Position numbers and translations under genes: made by a program
Source: a virus
DNA length: 22,918 nt
IMG/VR virus record: IMGVR_UViG_3300020430_000099
Location: 1 to 22,918 of that record
Strand: one strand, 5' to 3'
Part shown: positions 12,541-19,388 of the stretch, in pieces
Numbering within the stretch: the stretch's first letter is position 1
Layout of the letters: the number at the start of each line of letters is the position of its first letter
The notes under the pieces: model-generated
The model's input: only the letters and a program-made list of their open reading frames with translations
What the model was told of the DNA's origin: nothing
The model's database searches: none

Positions 12541-12798
12541 AATAAAACCCCTACCTAACTCGCATATCGTGTTAGAACTCTTAATTAATAAAAGATAGGG
12601 GATTTATTTAGGGCGCAGAGTATAGCAGAACTGTTGCGAGATATCTAGTTAGTACATGGCTAGATAGTCTCCTTGTTCGGTGAGTGGCAGCATCGATGCA
12701 AAAGATAAGATGAAGTATGGCGCAACAGACCTTGTATGTAGGTTCATTAACCATCAATCTTATCAACTGTCACATCTATTAATTTAAAGGAGAAATAT
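12541..12798 (+). ncRNA. 258-base structured gap with pseudoknot, leader of the last + gene
   Basis: No gene found. First, CCCCTA (12548-12553)/TAGGGG (12596-12601) encloses CTAAC/GTTAG (12555-12559/12571-12575), which may mark the end of the operon. Next, CTGTTGCG (12631-12638) pairs with CGCAACAG (12721-12728), while GATAAGAT (12704-12711) pairs with ATCTTATC (12757-12764), crossing it: a pseudoknot of two perfect 8-bp helices. Inside the first lies GAGATATCTAG (12638-12648)/CTAGATAGTCTC (12660-12671), 11 bp with one bulge, and the palindrome GCATCGATGC (12690-12699). CTCCTT (12669-12674) can pair with the AAGGAG site (12787-12792). Not a family I recognise. Confidence 0.62.
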
Positions 12799-13011
12799 AT
12801 GTCGTTTTTTAGTTGGTTGAAAAGAATATTTACTGAACCTGCTATAAAAGAAAAAGCAGAAGCTGTTGTTAAAGAAGTAAAAGATACTGTCTCTGAAGGT
12901 GTAGATGAAATAAAATCTAGAAGAAAGAGAGCTAGAGATAATAAAGGTAGGTTTGTACCAGATGATCCTACTACAAAAGAAAATGAAGCATACGTTAAAG
13001 AAAAGAAATAG
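12799..13011 (+). CDS. small basic protein with GRFVPDDPTT motif
   Basis: This 70-residue protein begins MSFFSWLKRIFTEPAIKEK. It has an amphipathic N-terminal helix (FFSWLKRIF), a helical lysine/glutamate-rich centre (KEKAEAVVKEVKDTVSEGV), and the C-terminal motif RARDNKGRFVPDDPTTKENEAY. I know related tails (RARD-x-x-GRFVADDPST-x-x-x-NEAW) from many phage proteins of unknown role. It is the last gene of the + arm; its stop is one base from the stop of the converging - strand gene. AAGGAG precedes the ATG, behind a structured leader. Confidence 0.72.
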   Translation: MSFFSWLKRIFTEPAIKEKAEAVVKEVKDTVSEGVDEIKSRRKRARDNKGRFVPDDPTTKENEAYVKEKK

Positions 13012-13012
13012 A

Positions 13013-13228
13013 CTATTCAAATAAAGGCGTATTCTTACTTACCATTTTAGGAATACAATAAGATGTTACATTCTTTTGTCTATAGTATGGTCTATCATTA
13101 GGACTCCATTTACCCATCTCTATAGCACTAGCAAACTCCTGGCATCTATAAACATTCTTAAATACCATTCTGTTGTCTGATACTGTTTCTCCATCTACAA
13201 CTACAACTAAAAGAAACGCCATCAGCAT
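13013..13228 (-). CDS. small exported or membrane protein, unknown
   Basis: This 71-residue protein begins MLMAFLLVVVVDGETVSDNR. It has a short hydrophobic start and two cysteines (RCQEFA and SYCIP) that could form a disulfide if exported. The in-frame ATG at 13222 (MAFLLVV), overlapping the previous stop as TGATG, is an equally likely start. Last gene of the - strand arm, next to lysis genes. A Rz1-like role is possible by location, but no lipobox is visible, so I do not call it. Confidence 0.65.
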   Translation of the reverse strand: MLMAFLLVVVVDGETVSDNRMVFKNVYRCQEFASAIEMGKWSPNDRPYYRQKNVTSYCIPKMVSKNTPLFE

Positions 13229-13773
13229 TTATATCTACCGCATTTTCTCATGTTGCGTTGACGTTCTTTAGCTTGCTCTAATCTTTGTTTAGCTGAATCT
13301 AATCTTCTTTCTTGAACAGCTTCATAAACGTACCAACCTGCCCAGCCTACAAAGGCTATAGAAGAAATAATAAAAAGAACAGCAAGACGATCTTTCATTC
13401 TTTGTTGTCTTTCTTTACGTTTCTTCTGTATGTCTTTTAAATACTGTTGATGTTGTTTCTCTGACTCTTTACGTATACGTTCTGCGTCTTTCCAAACATC
13501 TGACATGCCCATCATCATTAGATGGTCTTTAATTTTATTCTCTACAGCTTTAATCTCTCTACGTTTAATAGAAAGATCCATTGCTTCTTTAGGGGTCAGA
13601 GGCCGTTTAAGTTTCTTCTTTCTTTCCCAATCATCTAGCCTTTGAGCAGTGTTACTGAACTTTCCTAAAAGTGCAGCAGCATCTTGAGCATTTGCTTTAC
13701 CTTCTTTAAATGTTGCAATAGTGCTATTTATAGCTGATAGAGCTGATGTAATAGCAGCAAGTTCTGCAAACAT
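13222..13773 (-). CDS. coiled-coil membrane protein of the lysis region
   Basis: A 183-residue protein. Residues 1-45 are a helical, small-residue-rich region (AAITSALSAINSTIA). Residues 65-128 are strongly charged helix or coiled coil. One membrane segment lies at about 130-150 (LAVLFIISSIAFVGWAGWYVY). The rest, residues 151-183, is a basic helix ending in RKCGRYKC. Similar proteins are common in marine phages but have no assigned function. Position after the holin suggests lysis or membrane attachment; a spanin normally has its membrane segment near the N-terminus, so this does not fit that class. Its ribosome site appears split by a hairpin (13784-13805). Confidence 0.72.
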   Translation of the reverse strand: MFAELAAITSALSAINSTIATFKEGKANAQDAAALLGKFSNTAQRLDDWERKKKLKRPLTPKEAMDLSIKRREIKAVENKIKDHLMMMGMSDVWKDAERIRKESEKQHQQYLKDIQKKRKERQQRMKDRLAVLFIISSIAFVGWAGWYVYEAVQERRLDSAKQRLEQAKERQRNMRKCGRYKC

Positions 13774-13783
13774 ATTTATTTTT

Positions 13784-13805
13784 TAGAGCCTAGCTCTACC
13801 CTCCT
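13784..13805 (-). promoter_or_regulatory. split ribosome-binding site with bridging hairpin
   Basis: On the - strand, AGGAGGG (13799-13805) lies 25 bases before the ATG at 13773, too far for direct use. A 6-bp hairpin TAGAGC/GCTCTA with loop TAG (13784-13798) lies between them. Folding it leaves a 10-base spacing, close to functional. T4 genes 25 and 38 are known to use such hairpin-bridged sites. AGGAGGG is also the end of the 19-aa gene, so ribosomes finishing that gene would melt the hairpin. Confidence 0.5.
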
Positions 13806-13855
13806 AATCTTCCTAAGAGGTAGCCAAGTATAAACATAATAGCTAACTCAATCAT
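13796..13855 (-). CDS. 19-aa membrane peptide in the lysis cassette
   Basis: A tiny frame, ATGA-coupled to the stop of the EF-hand protein gene, encoding MIELAIMFILGYLLGRLGG: one short hydrophobic helix with a single arginine near the end. Its own ribosome site is weak, so translation would come from termination-reinitiation. Its last codons contain the AGGAGGG serving the next gene. Membrane peptides this small occur near phage holins and may modulate them, but no homology can be claimed. It could instead be a leader frame whose translation controls the 183-aa gene. Confidence 0.5.
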   Translation of the reverse strand: MIELAIMFILGYLLGRLGG

Positions 13856-14169
13856 TTACGGAAGCTCTGAAAGCCAAAGAAGGCTGCTATAACACCTGCA
13901 GTAGATACAAAGTAGACGGAAGCTATATCTCCAAGTATAGATGCAGCCTGATCTAGTTTAAGAAAAGAAGTAATTACAATTAAAGCTGGATACAACAACA
14001 TACCAAATAGAGCAAACCAGCACATATTCTTTTGGGCATCAGCTTTTTCATTAGCTATCTCTAAAGCCTGTAGTTTTTCAGTGGTAGCCAACTCTTCATC
14101 AGTTACAATACCATCACCATCTGAATCATATTTATTATATTTACTATCAGGCTCTAACTCTTTATTCAT
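13852..14169 (-). CDS. EF-hand membrane protein, possible second holin
   Basis: A 105-residue protein. A canonical EF-hand loop DSDGDGIVTDEE lies at residues 15-26, with calcium ligands D15, D17, D19, T23 and E26. Then a short helix and two membrane segments (about 49-69 and 77-101), ending in the basic FRK. Calcium sensing joined to two membrane helices, next to a holin and an endolysin, suggests a holin or holin regulator. ATGA overlaps on both sides tie it to the 3TM holin and the 19-aa peptide. The function is inferred, not shown. Confidence 0.75.
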   Translation of the reverse strand: MNKELEPDSKYNKYDSDGDGIVTDEELATTEKLQALEIANEKADAQKNMCWFALFGMLLYPALIVITSFLKLDQAASILGDIASVYFVSTAGVIAAFFGFQSFRK

Positions 14170-14573
14170 TTCTCTCTACTTACTTTCTGAGTCTTCTCAA
14201 CTGTTCTCATAGCACCTAGTCCTAACATACCTAGTAATACAGGCATCATGGCTGACATATCAAGGCTAGGAACTTCAACTCCCATCTCAGCTAATAATAA
14301 ACCAAAGTTAGCCATAGGGATTAAAATATAATTTGAGAGTAAAGCAACACAACAAGTCCATCCTACTGCTGGCCTCCACCCTGCTACAAACATACTTTTA
14401 CTGGCAGCTTCAACTTTGTTTACTTCTAGTTGTCCTTTAGCTAACTCTTGAGCATGTCGCTCTGACATAGTTGCAATCTCATGTGCAAGAGCATTTTTCT
14501 GATCTTTGTCTTCGATAAACTTGTCTAGTAAACCAGTAACAGGGCCAACTAAAGAACTAAGTATTGCACTCAT
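14166..14573 (-). CDS. holin, 3TM (gene-transfer-agent) type
   Basis: A 135-residue protein. An amphipathic N-terminal helix (ILSSLVGPVTGLLDKFI), a charged helix with KNALAHEIATMSERHAQELAKGQ, then FVAGWRPAVGW (62-72), the GWRP signature of the holin family known as 3TM from gene transfer agents, followed by two to three membrane helices (about 70-94 and 108-121). It should oligomerise in the inner membrane and release the M15 endopeptidase encoded immediately upstream in the same operon (one base apart). Length is typical. Confidence 0.85.
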   Translation of the reverse strand: MSAILSSLVGPVTGLLDKFIEDKDQKNALAHEIATMSERHAQELAKGQLEVNKVEAASKSMFVAGWRPAVGWTCCVALLSNYILIPMANFGLLLAEMGVEVPSLDMSAMMPVLLGMLGLGAMRTVEKTQKVSREK

Positions 14574-14574
14574 A

Positions 14575-14955
14575 TTAATAACTCCATATCCAAGGTCTAG
14601 GGCTTTTCTCTTCGTTAGTTAAATCATCTAAGTGTATAAATCGTGTAGATACACTACCTTTCTGACTTACCCCTATCCCTTGCATACCTGCAGCTATACC
14701 AGCTTCAATTAACTTTATAGCTCGTTCACCATGTACTCTAATGTCTATTGCCCTACCTCTTTGATGCGCTCCTACAGAGTTTTTCTTCATCTCTATAGGA
14801 TGTTGAGGACATCTATAAGCACTTGATATTTTAAAAGGGAATCCTAGCAAGTCTCTAAGATCATCTATTTTTTTAATAAAAGTAGGATTAATGCCTACAG
14901 CTCCACAATGCTGACAGGTTAGTTCATCCGTTTTAAAGTATTTTAGTTCTACCAC
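14575..14955 (-). CDS. endolysin, peptidase M15 (D-Ala/L-Ala-D-Glu peptidase type)
   Basis: A 126-residue M15-fold zinc peptidase: KISSAYRCPQHP (42-53), the zinc motif GAHQRGRAIDI with H64 and D71, and FIHLD with H108 as the third ligand. It should cut peptide cross-links of the host cell wall at lysis. A CxxC pair (C14, C17) near the start is typical of this phage subgroup. No signal peptide, so it needs the holin. It overlaps the previous gene by seven bases and is followed by the holin gene. Short but complete for the family. Confidence 0.9.
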   Translation of the reverse strand: MVELKYFKTDELTCQHCGAVGINPTFIKKIDDLRDLLGFPFKISSAYRCPQHPIEMKKNSVGAHQRGRAIDIRVHGERAIKLIEAGIAAGMQGIGVSQKGSVSTRFIHLDDLTNEEKSPRPWIWSY

Positions 14956-15260
14956 TTTACTTTATGCGCCCAGTAACGAGCTGAAAGTTTAGATGGCTTG
15001 GCATCTTGAGCGTTATGCCTAGCATAGTAAGACTTTCTCCTGGCTTTATCTTTAGCTGTCTTAGGATTCTTACCTGCACCTCTAACGCCTTGTTGACCAA
15101 AACGTATGGTCTTTACCTTATCTCCTACTTTAGCTACAACTACATGACTTTTAGTTTTATGATTAGGAGTTCTTTTAGGTTTATTGTAGCCACTAACTCC
15201 TGCCCTAGCTAAACGAGGGTCACGTTTAGACTTACCACCTTTTTTATACTCTTCCCTCAT
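14949..15260 (-). CDS. strongly basic conserved marine-phage protein 1
   Basis: A 103-residue protein, about one third Lys plus Arg. Sequence blocks DPRLARAGVSGYNKPKRTP, then HVVVAKVGDKVKTIRFGQQG, then ARRKSYYARHNAQD, then LSARYWAHKVKW, are ones I associate with a conserved family of marine phage and bacterial proteins without assigned function. Likely nucleic-acid or RNA-polymerase-neighbour binding judged by charge only. ATGA overlap with the next basic gene. Confidence 0.75.
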   Translation of the reverse strand: MREEYKKGGKSKRDPRLARAGVSGYNKPKRTPNHKTKSHVVVAKVGDKVKTIRFGQQGVRGAGKNPKTAKDKARRKSYYARHNAQDAKPSKLSARYWAHKVKW

Positions 15261-15505
15261 CCTTTCTTCCTGTAGGCTCTAGTCTTCTTAGCAATCCGTT
15301 TAGGCTGTTTAGAATGTTGTTTACCCTTCTTGGTATCTTCTCTCTTCTTTCTAGTAGTAGCTGCATACTCTTTATCGCTTAATGCTTTAATAGCTTTCTC
15401 AGGTAAATACCTTTCTCCTGTCTTAGCACTAGGCTTACCAGACTTAGTACGCCATTTTTGTTTAGTCCAGTTCTTTAGAGATCGTTGAGATTTTTTAAGA
15501 GGCAT
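15257..15505 (-). CDS. strongly basic conserved marine-phage protein 2
   Basis: This 82-residue protein has 30 Lys plus Arg against 6 Asp plus Glu. It contains NWTKQKWRTKSGKPS and GERYLPEKAIKALSDKEYAA, patterns familiar to me from small marine phage proteins of unknown role. Mostly helical with a basic C-terminal tail (KQPKRIAKKTRAYRKKG). Second of four adjacent basic genes. It may coat or compact DNA or bind a nucleic-acid complex; not established. Confidence 0.75.
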   Translation of the reverse strand: MPLKKSQRSLKNWTKQKWRTKSGKPSAKTGERYLPEKAIKALSDKEYAATTRKKREDTKKGKQHSKQPKRIAKKTRAYRKKG

Positions 15506-15779
15506 TTTTACGTTTCCTTCTTAGGGCTTCTTTACCACGTTTAGCTATAGCTGCTTGTTGTTTCTTACCAGCTACCTTAGCTCTTTGTTCTAATACAGTG
15601 AGTATCTGTATCTTTCTAGCAAAGGGTTTACTTATGTTCTTAACTTTACGTACTGTATCTCTAGCATCTTGAACAGTAGCATATTTAATCCTGACTGTAT
15701 CTTTAGGGTTCTCATCAGTGTAAAGTCTACGTCCTGATCCTTTAGGCTTTTTACCTGTACCTTTCTTTGGATCAGCCAT
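15495..15779 (-). CDS. strongly basic conserved marine-phage protein 3 (DUF5824-like)
   Basis: This 94-residue protein has the block TGKKPKGSGRRLYTDENPKD, then TVRIKYATVQDARDTVRKV, then a helical basic tail (EALRRKRKNAS). The block KPKGSGRRLYTDENPKDTV is a marker of a family I recall as DUF5824, common in marine phages and large algal viruses; the number needs checking. 29 basic against 8 acidic residues. It overlaps the next basic gene by 11 bases. Function unknown. Confidence 0.75.
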   Translation of the reverse strand: MADPKKGTGKKPKGSGRRLYTDENPKDTVRIKYATVQDARDTVRKVKNISKPFARKIQILTVLEQRAKVAGKKQQAAIAKRGKEALRRKRKNAS

Positions 15780-15781
15780 TA

Positions 15782-15991
15782 TTATTTATAACCTCCACCT
15801 TTCTCTTTATATTGCCTCGCCAGCATTTGCGCTTTTCTCGCACTCCATTGTCCAGGCTTGCCTCCTTTTGAACCTGCTTTAATCTTATTAAATAGGTTTT
15901 TACGCATGGTAGGCTGAGTATAATTACCTGCTTTATTGACTGTGCTTTTCTTTTTAGCTTTAGGTTTAGATTTAGATTTAGCTCTAGGCAT
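15782..15991 (-). CDS. strongly basic conserved protein 4 (DUF5872-like)
   Basis: A 69-residue protein. An N-terminal lysine-rich tail (RAKSKSKPKAKKKSTVNKAG) is followed by YTQPTMRKNLFNKIKAGSKG and a C-terminal block GQWSARKAQMLARQYKEKGG ending GYK. That last block is the signature I recall for DUF5872, shared by phages and giant algal viruses. 21 basic residues and a single Glu. It overlaps the end of the 1134-aa gene by eight bases. Histone-like or packaged-protein roles are possible but unshown. Confidence 0.78.
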   Translation of the reverse strand: MPRAKSKSKPKAKKKSTVNKAGNYTQPTMRKNLFNKIKAGSKGGKPGQWSARKAQMLARQYKEKGGGYK

Positions 15992-18900
15992 TACTCCTCC
16001 TACCTAACAATCTGTTTATCGAATCTTGTTTAGCTAAAGATCCTCTAGCTAGCCCTAGTCTTTTAATAGGATCTTCTTCATCTCTAAAGGCTATACCTGC
16101 TTGGAAGTTATAGGGCAGCCCTGTCATTTTATCTATTCTCTCATCAGGTTCTTCAGGAGCGTTAGGAACATTTACTTCTCCACCTTTCTTATATTGTAAA
16201 GCTCTTTTACCTGCATCAACTCGTAAAGCTTCATTAATATCTTGTCTTAGTCCCTCTGTTGCAGTATCTATAGGTATACCTGTATCTCTTTCGATTGCTT
16301 TAAAAGCTGCAAATCCTGGTAATTTACTTTTAACAAATTGTCCAAAATCTCCAGTTCTTACTAGACGATATACATCGCTTCCGATTGGGCCAAGTGGCCC
16401 TAACGCTCCTGCCAAATTAGATTGCCATACCTCTCTAGCTTTAGCTCCTCGCTCAATGCCATCATAAAGAATTCCACCAAACCCAGCTCTAAGGAAAGCT
16501 TTTTTATTAGCTTCGTACTCTCCTTCTTCTTCACTTTTACCGCCAGATCTTACCCAGTTTGTAAATCTAGCTGTATACATCATAGCGGTAGCTGCCCCTA
16601 ATACTCCTGCTGTATTTCTCAGTGGGCTTTTAATTATATCTCTGGCTGCATTACCTAAGACTACTCTTGTAAAAGCAATAGGATAGCCTAGTAATTGAAA
16701 GAAGATTTGAGTTTTAGGGTTTCCTACAGCAGTAGGTTTTAAACCAGAAGCAGCACTAGGCTGAAGTATAACCTCACTAGAGAATCTAGCAGCTCCTTCT
16801 TTTACTTTCTTGTAAAATGGATCATCTGTCTTACCACCTCTATTAAGCCATTCAATACCTTCATCAACATCTATACCTAACTCTGCTAACTCTCTTCTTT
16901 CATCTCTAGTCTTAATAGAGTCTTTTAATCCTTGTCTTTTACTTAAAGATTTTAAGTTTCTTCTAATAACATTTTTACCTGTAGTAAAAGAACTTAATTG
17001 AACAAAGCGAGTCCATTGATCTAGAAAGTTAGCTTTAAAATACATATTATTAATTTTTTGATTAAACTTACCACCTTGAATATCTCCGCTTAATCTTTCT
17101 GCAGTATCCATTGCAGCACTTTCTAAAGCTAATCCTACCTCTTCTAGCTCTCTCCAAGCCTCTTGTTTTGTATAACCTCTATTAATTAATACCTGTAAAG
17201 TCTTATCAAAAGAACTTTTAGTAGCTGTTCCAAAAGCTGAAAAGAATCCTTTATAACCTGCTGTATTTAATACCCCTGCTTTAGCAAAAGGAATAAACAC
17301 CTCACTTATACTAGATACAGTTGCAAAGGGTAGCAAAGCCATTCTAGTAGCAGTAGAGTATGTATTTACTGCTGTTCCAGCTATAGTGCCTAGTTGATTA
17401 CCATCTGGATATTCGCCAGTAGTATATTGATAAAGATCTATAATATTTTGTCGATCTGTTTTATCAAAAGTAACACCTTCTGATGTTAGTTTTGTTTCAA
17501 TAGAATCAAGCCATCTTTTTTCAAATTCCTTTAGATTTCTTGCTTCAAATACTTCTACTTTAGCTAGCTGCTTACTTCCTTGAGATATATAATTAATTAG
17601 TGTAGTAGCTAAGTCTTCTTCAATTAAAAATTCTTTTGCCGCTAAATCATCAATCTTGGTAAAGTTTCTGTTATAAAAAAAAGAACTGCCTGCACTGTTT
17701 ACATCTACTCTATTTTGTACGTCAAGCATACTTTTAATTATTGCTTTAGCTTCATCCTCATCTTTAGCTTCTCCTGAACGTACTAATATTTTTCTAAATG
17801 CTGGTCTATTATTGAGTATTGCATCTCTATTCCAATATCTAGGAAGATAATTAGGCAATAACTGATCTATTATTCCTGCATCCTTTAGCTTTGTACCAAA
17901 GTCATCTAATATTTCTCTAAGACTTTTAACAGCTTGAGCTAAATCAGGATTATCTACTTTTGCACCACGTAGACCATTCATTATTATTTCGTGAGAAACT
18001 TCGTCTGTAAAACCTAATCTACCTTTTAAAGCACCAGTTGATCTAAAAGGTTCTAAAGCTAAACTAATAGCACTGGTATAACTTCCATTTAAGTTTCGCC
18101 ATGTTTCGTTAAAATCTTTTCTACCATCCTTTCTACTTCCTAAGTCATAACGAAATCTAGTTTGTAGATCTTTTACAATATCTCCTGCTTTTTTTAATGT
18201 AGGAGAACTTAGTATTTCTGCAGGTTTTAATACAAACCTAGTCCCTTGTCTTAAAGCAAATCTATTTATTCTTTGTAAAAAACTAGGATCTTTAGTTATA
18301 TCACTATCAGGTGGTAAATCTTTAACACTTTCATCTACTATATCTTGAATTGCTCTAGCAGTTATATCTCCACCTTCTATTTCTTTAGCTAATCTTTCTG
18401 CTGCTTCACTAGGAGGATCTGTTGGATTAGCATTAGGCTTTAAATCTTTAAGCTGTTCTGGTTTTAATACTTCTCTATCAATACCTTCAGGTATTTGAAT
18501 CTCACTATTATTATCAGCTTTAGTTTGAGCAATCTTAGAATATTTGTTCTTTATACTTTTGTAAGCTTCTGAGCCTACTTCAAAAGTTTTATCACCAGCT
18601 ACACCTATTATGTTTCCAAAAGCTGCCATTAATGCAACTTCAGATTTATCTATTCTTTCTTTTTCATCTACAGCAATATCTCTAGATTGCTCCGCAATAT
18701 TAACTAGCCCTTCATAAGCAGCAGCACCTAATGCTGTTTGGCTAGTTGCACGTTTTGCAAATCCTTTAACTCCTCTACCTACTTTAGATTTATCTAAATT
18801 TTTAGATAAACTTTTAGCTACTTGACTGACAGATGCTGTAGCTTTAGGAGATGCTGCTAAAGTTGTAGATAAAATCTTTTGTCTTGCAGCCTTAACTGCT

Positions 18901-19388
18901 GCTTGTCTCCCTATTACTCCTGGTAAACCTCCAGCAGCTATAGCTATATAAAGACTAGGATCAGTTGCTATATCAAATGCTCCTTGTCCAAAAAGCTTTA
19001 AGTTTTCTATTCCTTTAGCTTCTGTTTGATTATCAAATATATCTCGTAATTCTCTATAAGAAGCTTTAACTTTTTCAGGAGCATCTTTTAGTAAAAAAGC
19101 TCTATTTGTTAAGACAGTTAAATCTAGATCATCTAACATAGCTTCAGCTATATCTTTAGAATAGTCTTCAACATCAGGTAATAAATTATTAGAACTAAGA
19201 TAGCCAAAAACATTTTCACCTAACTGTTTAACTCTTTTATTTGAGTTAAACTCAGCTATAGACATTTTTCTGCCATCAGGCATAAGACTTTTAGTTTCAG
19301 CTATATCTGGTTCATAAGCAGGTGGAGGCTTAATTGACTTTGATTTTTCAATATCAGCTAAATACTTTTGATATTCTTCTTCGGTCAT
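15984..19388 (-). CDS. very large putative internal virion / DNA-ejection protein
   Basis: This 1134-residue protein begins MTEEEYQKYLADIEKSKSIK. It is mainly helical, with an early alanine/glycine-rich hydrophobic stretch (around 140-175, containing SLYIAIAAGGLPGVIGRQAA) and another near the C-terminal third (NTAGVLGAATAMMYTARFTN). The C-terminal tail has KKGGEVNVPNAPEEPDERID and MTGLPYNFQAGIAFRDEEDP, a tail that recurs in marine phage virion proteins. Size, position and helicity match T7 gp16-class ejection proteins; I see no lytic transglycosylase motif. ATGA overlap with the 649-aa gene. Confidence 0.7.
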   Translation of the reverse strand: MTEEEYQKYLADIEKSKSIKPPPAYEPDIAETKSLMPDGRKMSIAEFNSNKRVKQLGENVFGYLSSNNLLPDVEDYSKDIAEAMLDDLDLTVLTNRAFLLKDAPEKVKASYRELRDIFDNQTEAKGIENLKLFGQGAFDIATDPSLYIAIAAGGLPGVIGRQAAVKAARQKILSTTLAASPKATASVSQVAKSLSKNLDKSKVGRGVKGFAKRATSQTALGAAAYEGLVNIAEQSRDIAVDEKERIDKSEVALMAAFGNIIGVAGDKTFEVGSEAYKSIKNKYSKIAQTKADNNSEIQIPEGIDREVLKPEQLKDLKPNANPTDPPSEAAERLAKEIEGGDITARAIQDIVDESVKDLPPDSDITKDPSFLQRINRFALRQGTRFVLKPAEILSSPTLKKAGDIVKDLQTRFRYDLGSRKDGRKDFNETWRNLNGSYTSAISLALEPFRSTGALKGRLGFTDEVSHEIIMNGLRGAKVDNPDLAQAVKSLREILDDFGTKLKDAGIIDQLLPNYLPRYWNRDAILNNRPAFRKILVRSGEAKDEDEAKAIIKSMLDVQNRVDVNSAGSSFFYNRNFTKIDDLAAKEFLIEEDLATTLINYISQGSKQLAKVEVFEARNLKEFEKRWLDSIETKLTSEGVTFDKTDRQNIIDLYQYTTGEYPDGNQLGTIAGTAVNTYSTATRMALLPFATVSSISEVFIPFAKAGVLNTAGYKGFFSAFGTATKSSFDKTLQVLINRGYTKQEAWRELEEVGLALESAAMDTAERLSGDIQGGKFNQKINNMYFKANFLDQWTRFVQLSSFTTGKNVIRRNLKSLSKRQGLKDSIKTRDERRELAELGIDVDEGIEWLNRGGKTDDPFYKKVKEGAARFSSEVILQPSAASGLKPTAVGNPKTQIFFQLLGYPIAFTRVVLGNAARDIIKSPLRNTAGVLGAATAMMYTARFTNWVRSGGKSEEEGEYEANKKAFLRAGFGGILYDGIERGAKAREVWQSNLAGALGPLGPIGSDVYRLVRTGDFGQFVKSKLPGFAAFKAIERDTGIPIDTATEGLRQDINEALRVDAGKRALQYKKGGEVNVPNAPEEPDERIDKMTGLPYNFQAGIAFRDEEDPIKRLGLARGSLAKQDSINRLLGRRSNA

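Noticed and set aside
12548-12610. Strong intrinsic terminator after the SNase gene
   Set aside because: CCCCTA/TAGGGG closes a hairpin, but only ATTTATTTA follows, not a continuous T run; kept only as a possible weak terminator within the structured gap.
12784-13020. Reverse-strand 78-codon frame opposite the last + gene
   Set aside because: Phe/Ser-rich composition typical of the antisense of an AT-rich gene; the + strand gene has a good ribosome site and a known tail motif.
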